Below, one piece after another: positions 31,990 through 40,311 of a DNA stretch of 64,000 nucleotides. Each line of letters opens with the position of its first letter. Position 1 is the first letter of the stretch. Source of the DNA: Chloroflexota bacterium (lineage in GTDB: Bacteria > Chloroflexota > Dehalococcoidia > DSTF01 > RBG-16-68-14); assembly GCA_029262675.1 (NCBI GenBank), contig JAJCYW010000016.1, positions 1 through 64,000 of the forward strand, in the 5' to 3' direction. The position numbers and the translations under genes are program-made. The notes under the pieces are model-generated. The model was not told the origin of the DNA, ran no database searches, and worked only from the letters and a program-made list of their open reading frames with translations.

Positions 31990-33102
31990 CTACACCACCG
32001 TGGCCGGCTGGCCGAGCCACGTGTCGCGGCGGCGCTGGTGCGCGGCGTCGCGCTCCTTGAACTCCGGCAGCAGCTCGCGGGCGAAGAGCCGCAGCGAACT
32101 CATGATGTCATGGTGGCGCGTCGCGCCGGCCTGGGCGACCAAGATCACCTGGTCGACGCCGGCCTCCTCGTAGGCCAGCAGCCGCTCGCGGATCGTCCTC
32201 GGCGAGCCGATGCAGCCAAACGGGCCGGTCTCGGCGCCGGCCGGCGCCTCGTTGAACGAGCGCATGATGTCGGTCGCGCCTGGCTGGTGCTGGTTGCCGC
32301 CGTAGTAGTGCGAGAGCGCGTAGCCGAAGAAGCGCATGCCGGGCATGCCCTTCTCCGCGGCGTCGGCGTCCTGGGGGCAACACATGAAGCCGGAGACGAC
32401 GGCGTACTGCGCGTTGACGGCGTCGCCGATCGGCTCGCACTCGTCGCGGATGATGCGGTAGTACTCCTCGCGCCGCACCTTCAGTTCGGCGGCGTGGGCA
32501 AAGTCGAAGCCCAGCGTGCCCAGGCCGTGCTTCGCGGCTGTGTAGATGGCGTCCGGGTTGGAGCAGGCCATCCAGAGCGGCGGGTGCGGCTTCTGCAGCG
32601 GCTTGGGGATCACGTTGCGCTCGGGGAAGTCGACGTACTTGCCGTGGAACTCCCAGGGCTTGTCGCGGAACATGCCGACGAGGCAGCGCAGCGACTCCTC
32701 CCACATCGCGCGCTTCTCCGCGCGTTCGACGCCGAAGCCGCCGAGCTCCATGTCGGACGACGACTCGCCGGTGCCGAAGTCGACGCGGCCGTGCGAGATC
32801 AGGTCGAGCGTGGCGATGCGCTCCGACGTCCGCGCCGGGTGGTTGTAGCCCGGGGGCATCAGCACGATGCCGTGGCCGAGGCGGATGTTCTCGGTGCGCT
32901 GGCTGGCGGCGGCGAGGAAGATCTCGGGCGCGGAGGAGTGGGAGTACTCCTCCAGGAAGTGGTGCTCCACGACCCAGACGTAGTCGTAGCCTAGCTCATC
33001 GGCGAGCGCCACCTGCTCCAGCGATTGCTGGAAGATGTCCAGCTCGCTCGTCGGCCCCCAGGGCTTGGGGAGCTGCATTTCGTAAAAGATGCCGAACTTC
33101 AT
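31990..33102 (-). CDS. LLM-class flavin/F420-dependent oxidoreductase
   Basis: A 370-residue bacterial-luciferase-like TIM-barrel protein. It starts MKFGIFYEMQLPKPW and contains DYVWVVEHHFLEEYSHSSAP, IRLGHGIVLMPPGYNHPART and RIATLDLISHGRVDFGTGES, the conserved strands of the family. The C-terminal VDQVILVAQAG is also typical. Whether it uses FMNH2 or F420 and which compound it oxidises is not predictable. A 185-bp upstream gap holds a double hairpin and no supported gene. Confidence 0.88.
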   Translation of the reverse strand: MKFGIFYEMQLPKPWGPTSELDIFQQSLEQVALADELGYDYVWVVEHHFLEEYSHSSAPEIFLAAASQRTENIRLGHGIVLMPPGYNHPARTSERIATLDLISHGRVDFGTGESSSDMELGGFGVERAEKRAMWEESLRCLVGMFRDKPWEFHGKYVDFPERNVIPKPLQKPHPPLWMACSNPDAIYTAAKHGLGTLGFDFAHAAELKVRREEYYRIIRDECEPIGDAVNAQYAVVSGFMCCPQDADAAEKGMPGMRFFGYALSHYYGGNQHQPGATDIMRSFNEAPAGAETGPFGCIGSPRTIRERLLAYEEAGVDQVILVAQAGATRHHDIMSSLRLFARELLPEFKERDAAHQRRRDTWLGQPATVV

Positions 33103-33195
33103 CTGGTGCTCCTCACCTCCGAGTACGTGCAGGTCGCCCTGTCGCGTCTCTTACCACCGCTGCTCAATCGCGGCGAGCAGTTTGCCGAGCAAACG

Positions 33196-33236
33196 CGTTC
33201 GCTCTGCGAACGACATAGCTGCCGGGCACCGGCAGC
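33196..33236 (-). repeat. Double-hairpin element, copy 1
   Basis: On the minus strand, GCTGCCG/CGGCAGC (33236-33218), a 5-nt spacer and CGTTCGC/GCGAACG (33212-33196). The same two stems in the same order and with the same 5-nt spacing occur on the plus strand at 39237-39277. The region 33103-33286 contains no gene I can support; a 31-codon frame ending LLGKLLAAIEQRW overlaps it. Confidence 0.65.
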
Positions 33237-33286
33237 CCACGGCCATACTGTAGCAAATGGGGCCAGGCTCTGATGTGGGAGTGAGG

Positions 33287-34066
33287 CTACGGAGATGGGG
33301 CGGAAGGTGCCAGGGTGGGTGTGGCGAGGGTGTTCTCCGCCACGTACTCTTCAACGACGTGCGTGAAGTACGAAGGATCCAGTTCCATGCTGAACATATT
33401 AAATACGAGCCCTAGCTCGGGATTGACCTTAGCGCGCACTGCTCGAGTGTTCTGGAACGTTCTCATGCCGGTCGTGAATTTGCGCTCCGCATCAAGGCAT
33501 GGATGGTCCTCTGCGATCCGCTCATCTAGGCCATACTCTCCCTTGCAGGGGTCTGATGCATCGAGGACTTCTCCTTCGTATGAGACACCCTCTGCGAATA
33601 ATAGGATGAAGGAGCCACCGTCCCCTCCGTGCGTGATCCGGGACGACTGGCTGATATCCAACCAGAAAGTCTGCCCTTCTTCACCCCCACCGACAAGCGC
33701 CTGAACTACCAGATCATTCAGAATGACAGAGCGAATCCTGCCATCCTCCGGTCTAGGCGTAGGAATGCCAATGGCTACTTGTTGCGTGTCGTAGGCGGCC
33801 CTGCAGTCCGGGTTCGACTGATCGCAGTACGTATTTGGTTGCTCAAGGAAATTCACGCGCGCGGCAAGGATTCTGTCGATGCAGGACTGCTCGACGACAT
33901 CACAGAGATTCTCTGGATCACCAAGCAAATCTGCGAGGCAGCCCGCGGCTTCGGGTTCGCAGAACTCAGCCACGGGATCCGATCCATCATCAGAACCACC
34001 ACCGCACGCGGCGACCAGCAGCAGCGGCACCAGGATCACGAGCAAGAACGCGTAAGGCTTCATCAT
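33287..34066 (-). CDS. Lipoprotein related to the 35489-36931 lipoprotein
   Basis: A 259-residue lipoprotein with signal MMKPYAFLLVILVPLLLVAAC. The mature part begins with a Cys-rich segment (CEPEAAGCLADL, CDVVEQSC), then a domain containing VILNDLVVQALVGGGEEG, ITHGGDGGSFILLF and SDPCKGEYGLDERIAEDHPC, and a Pro/Thr tail (TPTLAPSAPSP). The second half matches the C-terminal half of the lipoprotein at 35489 (VEILFRDDAISAMVGDG, ASQPCRGHGNEG, NDPCLSIERVF). It is divergent from the DUF2235 gene. The family is unknown to me. Confidence 0.7.
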   Translation of the reverse strand: MMKPYAFLLVILVPLLLVAACGGGSDDGSDPVAEFCEPEAAGCLADLLGDPENLCDVVEQSCIDRILAARVNFLEQPNTYCDQSNPDCRAAYDTQQVAIGIPTPRPEDGRIRSVILNDLVVQALVGGGEEGQTFWLDISQSSRITHGGDGGSFILLFAEGVSYEGEVLDASDPCKGEYGLDERIAEDHPCLDAERKFTTGMRTFQNTRAVRAKVNPELGLVFNMFSMELDPSYFTHVVEEYVAENTLATPTLAPSAPSP

Positions 34067-34208
34067 TAGCTCCGCCTATTGTTTGCTAGTTTACCACCAC
34101 TGCGCCCGCAAGGCATTGGCCACTCGCCGCTATTGACAACCTCCAGGCTCAGTGCTAGCCTAAGCTCCCGACAATCGCCCAATGGCGGGCTTAGCAGGAG
34201 GCGGATCA

Positions 34209-35417
34209 ATGACAAAGCGACTCATCGTCTGCTCAGACGGTACGTGGAACACGCCGGATCAGCGCAGAGGTGGCGAGTTTCGCCCTTCCAACGTGGTCAA
34301 GATGTGGCGGGCGATCGAGAACATGGCTCCGGGCGATATCCAGCAAGTGAAGTTCTACGATGAAGGCGTTGGCACTGAGGGCGGTTGGCTGTGGCGAATG
34401 CTAGGAGGCATTTCAGGCGCCGGTCTTCGCAAGAACATTCAGGACATGTACCAGTCCCTCATGAACAGCTATGAACCAGGCGACGAGATTTATCTCTTCG
34501 GGTTCAGCCGCGGCGCATATACCGTGAGAAGCCTCGCCGGCATGCTGCGAAACTGCGGACTGTTGCGCAAGAGCAACAAGGAGCTGCTATCCGCCGCCTT
34601 CGACCTCTACCGCCGTGAAGACGCGCCCCCGGACTCAGAAGTGGCCACAAGTTTCAGGAATGCCTATTCGCACGAGGTTGACATCAAGTTCCTCGGCGTG
34701 TGGGACACTGTCGGCGCTCTCGGTATTCCGCCTCTCGGGCTAGGGCGGTTCATAGGCGCTCTAGGGAGGTTCGTAAATCGACAGCACAAGTTCCATGACG
34801 TCGAGTTGAGCGGCTCTGTGAAGAACGGCTATCAGGCGCTCGCGATCGACGAGCGCCGCGCGCCGTTTGAACCGTCGATATGGAAACCCGCGAGGAAGAA
34901 GGATGACGAAGAGGACGGCGGCAACGGCCGTATAACGGATGAGGAGTGGCTCGCAACGGCGACAGCGAAGCCCGGCCAGGTTGTCAAACAAGTTTGGTTC
35001 GTCGGTTATCACTCCGGCGTTGGCGGCGGCACCAAGAATGCCGGCCTCTCCGATGTTACCCTGAAGTGGATGATTCAGAAGGCGGCGCCAATTGGTTTGG
35101 CGTTTAGCAAGGCGTATATTGACGCCGAGATTGTTCCGAAGCACGATGGTCCAGCCTACGACTCAAGGAAAGGCTTCTACGGACGCATCGGCACGTTCGT
35201 GCGGGTCCTTGGCGTGACGTGGCCGCTGATAGAAGCAGTACATCGCGCCGCCAAGACCAGGTATGACGCGGACTCACCGGTCTACAAGCCGCAAAACCTG
35301 AAGGATTATCTCAAGGGCAAGCACCAAATAGAGGAACCTGACGCCGACTGGCCGCCAGGCGAGTCCGGGCCGCTGGTGGCGGAGACTCCGCCGGAGCACA
35401 TCACCAGGGACCGCTAG
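34209..35417 (+). CDS. DUF2235-domain alpha/beta hydrolase (Tle1-like)
   Basis: A 402-residue protein of the DUF2235 family, related to T6SS phospholipase effectors (Tle1) but also found in non-secreted forms. The start KRLIVCSDGTWNTPDQ is diagnostic, GFSRGAYTVRSLAGML contains the serine nucleophile (G-x-S-x-G), FLGVWDTVGALG an acidic strand, and QVWFVGYHSGVGGG a conserved late histidine region. No signal peptide is present. The ATG at 34209 follows an AGCAGGAGG ribosome site. It sits between two related lipoprotein genes, which may modulate or protect against it, although no known immunity-type pairing is seen. Confidence 0.85.
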   Translation: MTKRLIVCSDGTWNTPDQRRGGEFRPSNVVKMWRAIENMAPGDIQQVKFYDEGVGTEGGWLWRMLGGISGAGLRKNIQDMYQSLMNSYEPGDEIYLFGFSRGAYTVRSLAGMLRNCGLLRKSNKELLSAAFDLYRREDAPPDSEVATSFRNAYSHEVDIKFLGVWDTVGALGIPPLGLGRFIGALGRFVNRQHKFHDVELSGSVKNGYQALAIDERRAPFEPSIWKPARKKDDEEDGGNGRITDEEWLATATAKPGQVVKQVWFVGYHSGVGGGTKNAGLSDVTLKWMIQKAAPIGLAFSKAYIDAEIVPKHDGPAYDSRKGFYGRIGTFVRVLGVTWPLIEAVHRAAKTRYDADSPVYKPQNLKDYLKGKHQIEEPDADWPPGESGPLVAETPPEHITRDR

Positions 35418-35488
35418 CTGCCCTAACGCGTGCGTAGGGCTAGGGCGAGGGAGCGAGGGTGTCACGGTGGGGGTGGCGATTTATCGTC

Positions 35489-36931
35489 TCAATTGCGATG
35501 GCTGTCAGGGTAGGTGAGGATGTCGTTTATCGAGCCCTCAATAATCTCCGGAGAAGGAGAGGAGCCGAAGACGTTCGCGACCAGCTCCTGTCGCACGTAC
35601 ACCGTGCCGCTGATGACACGTACATCCGTGTAAGACCGGAACACGGTGCCAAACACCCGTTCGATCGAGAGACAAGGATCGTTCGGTTCCAGGTGGCCTT
35701 CATTGCCGTGGCCCCTACACGGCTGCGAGGCTGTGTTTACTATGCCGGTCCAGGATACTGGCTTCTCAAACACGAGCTCTACGCTGGCCGCTTCGCCTGG
35801 TCTATCACCATGTCCTGGGTTGGTGGCTGGTGTCAGGCGCAGCCAGTAGTCCTGATCGCGCACGCCATCTCCAACCATGGCGCTGATGGCATCATCGCGG
35901 AACAAGATCTCTACGTAGATCGGAAGCACTGGAAGCACGGGCAGTGGCGTGGGACGCCCGGCGGCTATCGCTGCGTTGATTAGATCGATGCAGTCAGGGA
36001 AGTCCAAACCAAAGACCGCGCAGAACTCGACCTCGTCGCGGCTCTCTTCAAACTGCTCAATGAGACACTGCGGGTCTTCTCGGTCACAGGGCGGTGTGAC
36101 GTTGCTGTAGTCTGGCGGCGGGAAGGCCGTTGCTTGCGCCTGCGCTGGTGACAGCTCCGTTAGTTCAATCGCGCTGTCAGAGAAGACGCGCAGCGTCTGG
36201 ACAACAGCGCCGTCCTGGTCCCTCACCGCGAACGAGAGGGTATTCAGGCCGGGCCGAACGCCTGCGTTTGGGAGGTAGTTCGTGAACCAGGCCTCTACCT
36301 TGTTTCCGCTCTGTTCTGCCCGAGTGACGCCAGAGGATTCGATAACAAGATCGTCGCCGTCGATTCGGGGCCGGAAGCTGCTCATGGCTACTGTCGAGTA
36401 GGAGTTCGGATGGGCGTAGACGATGGCTCTACCATCATCGACGCCATCGGCGAACTCGATCTCGAAATGGAAGTGCAGGACGTACCACATTCTCGGACCC
36501 TGCGCCGCGTCATCAGGGAGCAGGTACTCCGCGCGGGGCCTTGCCGAACGGGCGGGCGCTGAGCCGGGAAGCAGCCGTAGAATCCTGGGTTCCCAGGAGT
36601 GGAGGATGATGTCCTCATATCCCATGTCTTCGAGCGTGTAGAAGCCCACCCCCTCTGTGAGGATAGGCTTCGGCTGCGTCGGGCTTGGAGTTCTGAACTG
36701 TGAATAGACTAGAGTCTTGCAGGATGCATGGCTTGGGCTGAACGTCGGCCCTGGCGTCTCCGGGAAATCGCGCCGAGCCACGTCGGTTGCCAGGTAGAGG
36801 ACGTACTCGCGACCGCACACGCCTGCAGCCTGGTTTGCCGCATCGTTTGCACCACCGGCGCCGCCACCGCATGCGGCAACGAGCAGCACGGGAGCCAAGA
36901 TCATCAGCAGAAACGTCGTTGGCTTTATCAT
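35489..36931 (-). CDS. Large lipoprotein, paralogue of the 33287-34066 lipoprotein
   Basis: A 480-residue lipoprotein with signal MIKPTTFLLMILAPVLLVAAC. The N-terminal half is unique (VLYLATDVARRDFPETPGPT, a beta-rich region with YVLHFHFEIEFADGVDD). The C-terminal half repeats the domain of the lipoprotein at 33287: CVID-like CIDLINAAIAAGRP, VEILFRDDAISAMVGDG, QPCRGHGNEG and NDPCLSIERVFGTVFR. Its stop is followed, in another frame, by ATPTVTPSLPRP-coding sequence resembling the TPTLAPSAPSP tail of the paralogue, so the native C-terminal tail may have been shifted out of frame. Confidence 0.68.
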   Translation of the reverse strand: MIKPTTFLLMILAPVLLVAACGGGAGGANDAANQAAGVCGREYVLYLATDVARRDFPETPGPTFSPSHASCKTLVYSQFRTPSPTQPKPILTEGVGFYTLEDMGYEDIILHSWEPRILRLLPGSAPARSARPRAEYLLPDDAAQGPRMWYVLHFHFEIEFADGVDDGRAIVYAHPNSYSTVAMSSFRPRIDGDDLVIESSGVTRAEQSGNKVEAWFTNYLPNAGVRPGLNTLSFAVRDQDGAVVQTLRVFSDSAIELTELSPAQAQATAFPPPDYSNVTPPCDREDPQCLIEQFEESRDEVEFCAVFGLDFPDCIDLINAAIAAGRPTPLPVLPVLPIYVEILFRDDAISAMVGDGVRDQDYWLRLTPATNPGHGDRPGEAASVELVFEKPVSWTGIVNTASQPCRGHGNEGHLEPNDPCLSIERVFGTVFRSYTDVRVISGTVYVRQELVANVFGSSPSPEIIEGSINDILTYPDSHRN

Positions 36932-37018
36932 TCGCTCCGCCTGTCAAGGTCACTATAGCACTCAAGCCGGTGCTGTTGACTGCGCTACCCGTCCGCCGGA
37001 TGGACAAGGAACGCGACA

Positions 37019-37061
37019 GCAGAAGCGGAGCTTCTGCAACGCTGAACCCAAAGGGTTCAGC
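37019..37061. repeat. Double hairpin upstream of proA
   Basis: GCAGAAGC/GCTTCTGC with loop GGA (37019-37037), 3 nt, then GCTGAACCC/GGGTTCAGC with loop AAA (37041-37061), just before the -10 box of proA. Same geometry as other intergenic elements here. Confidence 0.6.
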
Positions 37062-37068
37062 CATTCGG

Positions 37069-37074
37069 TACACT
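37069..37074 (+). promoter_or_regulatory. Predicted leaderless -10 box of proA
   Basis: TACACT ending 9 nt before the proA ATG; no ribosome site between them. Confidence 0.4.
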
Positions 37075-37083
37075 ATCTCCACC

Positions 37084-38361
37084 ATGACAACCACAGAACG
37101 AGTCGATATGCAGCAGATAGGCCGCACGGCGAAGGACGCCGCGCGACGCCTCGCCTCGACTAGCACCGACGTCAAGAACGCCGCGCTGTCCGCCATGGCC
37201 GACGCGCTGGCCGCGCATAAGGACGAGATCCTGCGCGCCAATCAGCAGGACATGCAGGCCGCCCACGACGCCGGCGTCACCGGCTACATTCTCGATAGGC
37301 TGGCGCTGACGGCCGAGCGCCTGGAGCAGTACGCCGGCGACATCCGCAACGTAGCCGCGCTGCCGGACCCGGTCGGCCAAGGCCTCGACCGCCGCACAAT
37401 GGCCAACGGCCTGGTGGTGAGCAAGGTGCGCGTGCCCCTGGGCGTCGTCGCTTGCATCTACGAGGCGCGGCCCAACGTTACGGCGGACATCGCGTCGCTC
37501 TGCCTCAAGGCCGGCAACGCCACCGTGCTGCGCGGCGGCAAGGAGGCCTTCCACTCCAACAGCACTATCGCGCGCATCATTTCGCGCGCGGCGACCGAAG
37601 CCGGCCTGCCCGAAGGCGCGATCCAGTTCGTAGAGTCGACCGACCGCGCGCTGGTGAAGGAGCTGCTTGGGATGCGCGACTACATTGACCTCGTCGTACC
37701 GCGCGGCGGCGGGCTGATCGACTTCGTGCTCGAGAACGCCAAGGTGCCGGTGCTGATCGGCGGCGTCGGCGTCTGCCACACCTACGTCGACAGCGCGGCG
37801 GATGTCGACAAGGCCGTCGCCATCGCCGACAACGCGAAGACGCGCCGCCCTTCGATCTGCAATGCATTAGACACGCTGATCGTCCACCGCGACGTCGCCG
37901 CCGACTACCTGCCGAAGTTGGGCGCGGTCTGGGCCGAGTCCGGCGTCGAGATGAAGTGCGACCCCGAGGCGCTGAAGATCGTCGCTGACGTGCCGGGGCT
38001 CAAGAGCAGCCCGGCCGCTGACGACGACTTCGGCAAGGAGCACCTGGCGCTCGTCGCGACGGTGACGGTCGTCGACTCGTTCGACGCCGCGCTCGACCTT
38101 GTGTATCGCTATAGCACCGGCCACTCCGACTGCATCGTTACGGAGGACTACACGGCCGCCCAGCGCTTCGTGCAGGAGGTGGACACCGCCGTCGTCTACG
38201 TCAACGCCTCGACGCAGTTCACGGACGGCGCGCAGTTCGGCCTGGGCGCGGAGATCATCGACTCCACGCAGAAGCTGCACGCGCGCGGGCCCGTCGGATT
38301 GCAGGAGATCACCACCTACAAGTGGATTGTAGAAGGCACGGGGCAGATTAGGCAGCCGTAA
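37084..38361 (+). CDS. proA: Glutamate-5-semialdehyde dehydrogenase (gamma-glutamyl phosphate reductase)
   Basis: Second step of proline synthesis, NADPH-dependent reduction of glutamyl-5-phosphate. The 425-residue length is standard. Conserved blocks include KVRVPLGVVACIYEARPNVT, LKAGNATVLRGGKEA, YIDLVVPRGGGLIDFV, VPVLIGGVGVCHTYVD and RRPSICNALDTLIVH with the catalytic Cys of the family (SICNA), and the C-terminal QEITTYKWIVEGTGQIR. A second, diverged copy of the last 24 codons follows 15 bp downstream. Confidence 0.95.
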   Translation: MTTTERVDMQQIGRTAKDAARRLASTSTDVKNAALSAMADALAAHKDEILRANQQDMQAAHDAGVTGYILDRLALTAERLEQYAGDIRNVAALPDPVGQGLDRRTMANGLVVSKVRVPLGVVACIYEARPNVTADIASLCLKAGNATVLRGGKEAFHSNSTIARIISRAATEAGLPEGAIQFVESTDRALVKELLGMRDYIDLVVPRGGGLIDFVLENAKVPVLIGGVGVCHTYVDSAADVDKAVAIADNAKTRRPSICNALDTLIVHRDVAADYLPKLGAVWAESGVEMKCDPEALKIVADVPGLKSSPAADDDFGKEHLALVATVTVVDSFDAALDLVYRYSTGHSDCIVTEDYTAAQRFVQEVDTAVVYVNASTQFTDGAQFGLGAEIIDSTQKLHARGPVGLQEITTYKWIVEGTGQIRQP

Positions 38362-38376
38362 GCGCGCGCCCGCGCA

Positions 38377-38451
38377 GGCCCTGTTGGTTTGCAGGAGATC
38401 ACCACCTACAAGTGGGTGGTGCAAGGAACGGGGCAGATCCGGCCGGCCTAG
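38377..38451 (+). pseudogene. Displaced 3'-end fragment of a second proA
   Basis: The 25-codon frame GPVGLQEITTYKWVVQGTGQ then IRPA and TAG matches the end of the neighbouring proA (GPVGLQEITTYKWIVEGTGQ then IRQP and TAA). Differences are mainly third-position or conservative, indicating that the fragment came from a functional but diverged proA allele. Only the tail remains, 15 bp after the intact gene. Confidence 0.85.
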
Positions 38452-38463
38452 TGGAGGCACGGT

Positions 38464-39159
38464 ATGTCGCAGGCGGGCGAAAAGGGAGCTGGAGTTAGAC
38501 TGCCGGGAGCCGGCGCGCTTCTTCTTGTCGCGATGGCTGGGCTGGTCGTTCTGGCCGTGAACCTGCACTCCGGCGAAGGTCGCGCGGCGGCAACCTCGCC
38601 CACGCCCGCACGCTACGACGTGGAGTGGGACATTCAGTTGCCGGAGAACCTACACCCCGGCGGCACGGGGCACATCCGCGCTGAGGCGATTCTCACCGAG
38701 CCGAGCTTCGTAGGAACAGGCCCGTATCACGACCCTTGGTACGCGCTGACTATCACTGACACCGATCCTGTGGTTGAACTCCGGTCGCTGCCCGTCGTCG
38801 CGCCCGCGGATGTCGCTGACGGCGCCGAGTGGAATCTGCGGCGTATCCGGCCCGGCGAGGCAACGATCGAAATCAGCCTGACGTACAAGCAGTCGTGGTG
38901 CTACCCCTGCGACACGCACTACTACACGCACACTACGACGCGCACCCTCACCGTGGCGCCGCTTCCAGGTGATGCCAACTGCGATCTGGCGACCAACAGC
39001 ATTGATGCGGCGCTCATTCTGCAGCTGAGTGCAGCGATGGTCAGCGAACTGCCGTGCGAGGATGCGGCCGATGTAAACCAGGATGGGAGCGTCAACGCCA
39101 TAGACTCTTTCCTCATATTGCAGTTGGCGGTCAGGCCGCCGGACAGCCTCTCGCCGTGA
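38464..39159 (+). CDS. Secreted protein with C-terminal dockerin
   Basis: A 231-residue exported protein with one N-terminal hydrophobic segment (GAGALLLVAMAGLVVLAVNL) after a basic start. A central beta domain of about 120 residues contains EWDIQLPENLHP, YALTITDTDPVVEL and SWCYPCDTHYY, of no family I recognise. The C terminus is a dockerin-type duplicate (PGDANCDLATNSIDAALILQ and AADVNQDGSVNAIDSFLILQ). Its dockerin resembles those of the 18987 and 40312 proteins, suggesting a shared attachment system. Confidence 0.75.
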   Translation: MSQAGEKGAGVRLPGAGALLLVAMAGLVVLAVNLHSGEGRAAATSPTPARYDVEWDIQLPENLHPGGTGHIRAEAILTEPSFVGTGPYHDPWYALTITDTDPVVELRSLPVVAPADVADGAEWNLRRIRPGEATIEISLTYKQSWCYPCDTHYYTHTTTRTLTVAPLPGDANCDLATNSIDAALILQLSAAMVSELPCEDAADVNQDGSVNAIDSFLILQLAVRPPDSLSP

Positions 39160-39236
39160 GCGGTGGCAGGCTGTAGCGGCCCTCACGTGCGTCCTGGCCT
39201 GACTCTGCTATGCTACACCCATGCTGAAGGTGCCCG

Positions 39237-39277
39237 GCTGCCGCTTCGCGGCAGCTACGCCGTTCGCATCGCGAACG
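39237..39277 (+). repeat. Double-hairpin element, copy 2
   Basis: GCTGCCGC/GCGGCAGC with loop TTC (39237-39255), 5 nt, then CGTTCGC/GCGAACG with loop ATC (39261-39277). It shares both stems, order and spacing with the element at 33196-33236, while loops and flanks differ. Confidence 0.65.
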
Positions 39278-39323
39278 CGTTCGCACCGAGAACGGCAACG
39301 CTTACATTTGGGACGGAGGCCGC

Positions 39324-39770
39324 ATGAAGTGTCCGCGTGACCAGACCGAACTCATCATCGAACACCACAAGGGCATCGAGGTCGACCACTGCCCTACGTG
39401 CAACGGCCGTTGGCTGGACCACCACGAACTGGACCACCTGGAGGCGCTGGCCGCCCCTGACGACGACGCCCGCCGGGCGATGGTCGAATACGCCAAGCGG
39501 CCCAGCGACCTGCACTGTCCGGTCTGCGAGAAGCAGATGCGCGCCTTCAACTACCGTGCCTACAATCTCGAGATCGACACCTGCGAGGACGAGCACGGCT
39601 TCTGGCTGGACGCCGGTGAAGAGGGCCGCGTTCACGACATCATGGAAGAGCGCGTCCAAGGTCTGGCCCGATCCGAGTCCGCCGAAGAGGCCTGGGGCCA
39701 GTTCCTCGGCCGCGTGGGCAACCGGGGCGTTTGGGATAACATCAAAGGCATGTTCGGCGGGCGCAAGTAG
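39324..39770 (+). CDS. Double zinc-finger protein (zf-TFIIB type)
   Basis: A 148-residue cytoplasmic protein with two zf-TFIIB-like fingers. The first is MKCPRDQTELIIEHHKGIEV followed by DHCPTCNGRWLDHHELD (CxxD...CPTC). The second is LHCPVCEKQMRAFNYRAYN followed by EIDTCEDEHGFWLDAGE. The pattern of a CxxC knuckle followed by CxxC-x-G-x-WLD is typical of small bacterial proteins of unknown function. A GGACGGAGG ribosome site precedes the ATG, and the upstream gap carries the double-hairpin element. Confidence 0.82.
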   Translation: MKCPRDQTELIIEHHKGIEVDHCPTCNGRWLDHHELDHLEALAAPDDDARRAMVEYAKRPSDLHCPVCEKQMRAFNYRAYNLEIDTCEDEHGFWLDAGEEGRVHDIMEERVQGLARSESAEEAWGQFLGRVGNRGVWDNIKGMFGGRK

Positions 39771-39880
39771 CCGGCACCAGGCACACGACCCACACTCGAC
39801 TCTCAGCGTACGTTTCGGCACAATGGCGGTAGGTCGCGCGAGGCAGGCCATCTGTCGCGCGACGTGAGGAGGAGTCCACC

Positions 39881-40210
39881 ATGCCCCGCTTCCAATTCGA
39901 ACGTGAGTCTCGCACGCCGAGCTCCGAGTCGCTCATTGTTCTGAACGAAGACAAGGCGGTCGGCCGCGTAGACGTCCATTTCGGCGACGACGTCTGCAAC
40001 GCGACTGTCTGTGTCCCGGAGGATTTTGCTGAGGGAGACATTCAGGACCTCATCGGCGAGGTAGATGAACGGCTGGTGATGTCGGCGAACCCGTTCCGGG
40101 AGGATTTCGTCGTGACCGTCTGGATCGGCCGCCACGCCGGCGTCTATTCGGAAGAGACCGAGGAAGACGTGGCGGAAGAGCTGGACGACGGCAACCTGCT
40201 GGTGAATTAG
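39881..40210 (+). CDS. Hypothetical acidic protein
   Basis: A 109-residue soluble protein of no family I recognise. It starts MPRFQFERESRTPSSESLIV, has a central VGRVDVHFGDDVCNATVCVP segment and a second strand-rich part (DFVVTVWIGRHAGVYSEE), and ends in an acidic tail EDVAEELDDGNLLVN. A strong GAGGAGGAG ribosome site supports translation. It follows the zinc-finger gene on the same strand. Confidence 0.62.
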   Translation: MPRFQFERESRTPSSESLIVLNEDKAVGRVDVHFGDDVCNATVCVPEDFAEGDIQDLIGEVDERLVMSANPFREDFVVTVWIGRHAGVYSEETEEDVAEELDDGNLLVN

Positions 40211-40226
40211 GAGCCGGCGCAATTTT

Positions 40227-40254
40227 GGCTCGGCCATCGGCTCTTGGCCTCTGG
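40227..40254. repeat. 28-bp direct repeat, left copy
   Basis: A 28-base sequence starting GGCTCGGCCATCGG and ending CTCTTGGCCTCTGG occurs exactly here and at 43541-43568, on either side of the beta-helix gene. The 14-base end CTCTTGGCCTCTGG occurs a third time at 43611-43624. Confidence 0.8.
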
Positions 40255-40311
40255 ATACGCACCGGGGACCGATCTTTCGGCCGCCCGCGATGTTCCGTGA
40301 AGTAGCCCTGG

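Noticed and set aside
33151..33249. Small frame MAVGCRCPAAMSFAERTRLL continuing to EQRW
   Set aside because: It overlaps the double-hairpin element and has no ribosome site; it could be another gene-tail remnant but I found no parent gene in the window.
34067..34208. A dedicated regulator or operator between the divergent lipoprotein and DUF2235 genes
   Set aside because: I saw only ribosome sites and weak -10-like boxes, no clear palindrome.
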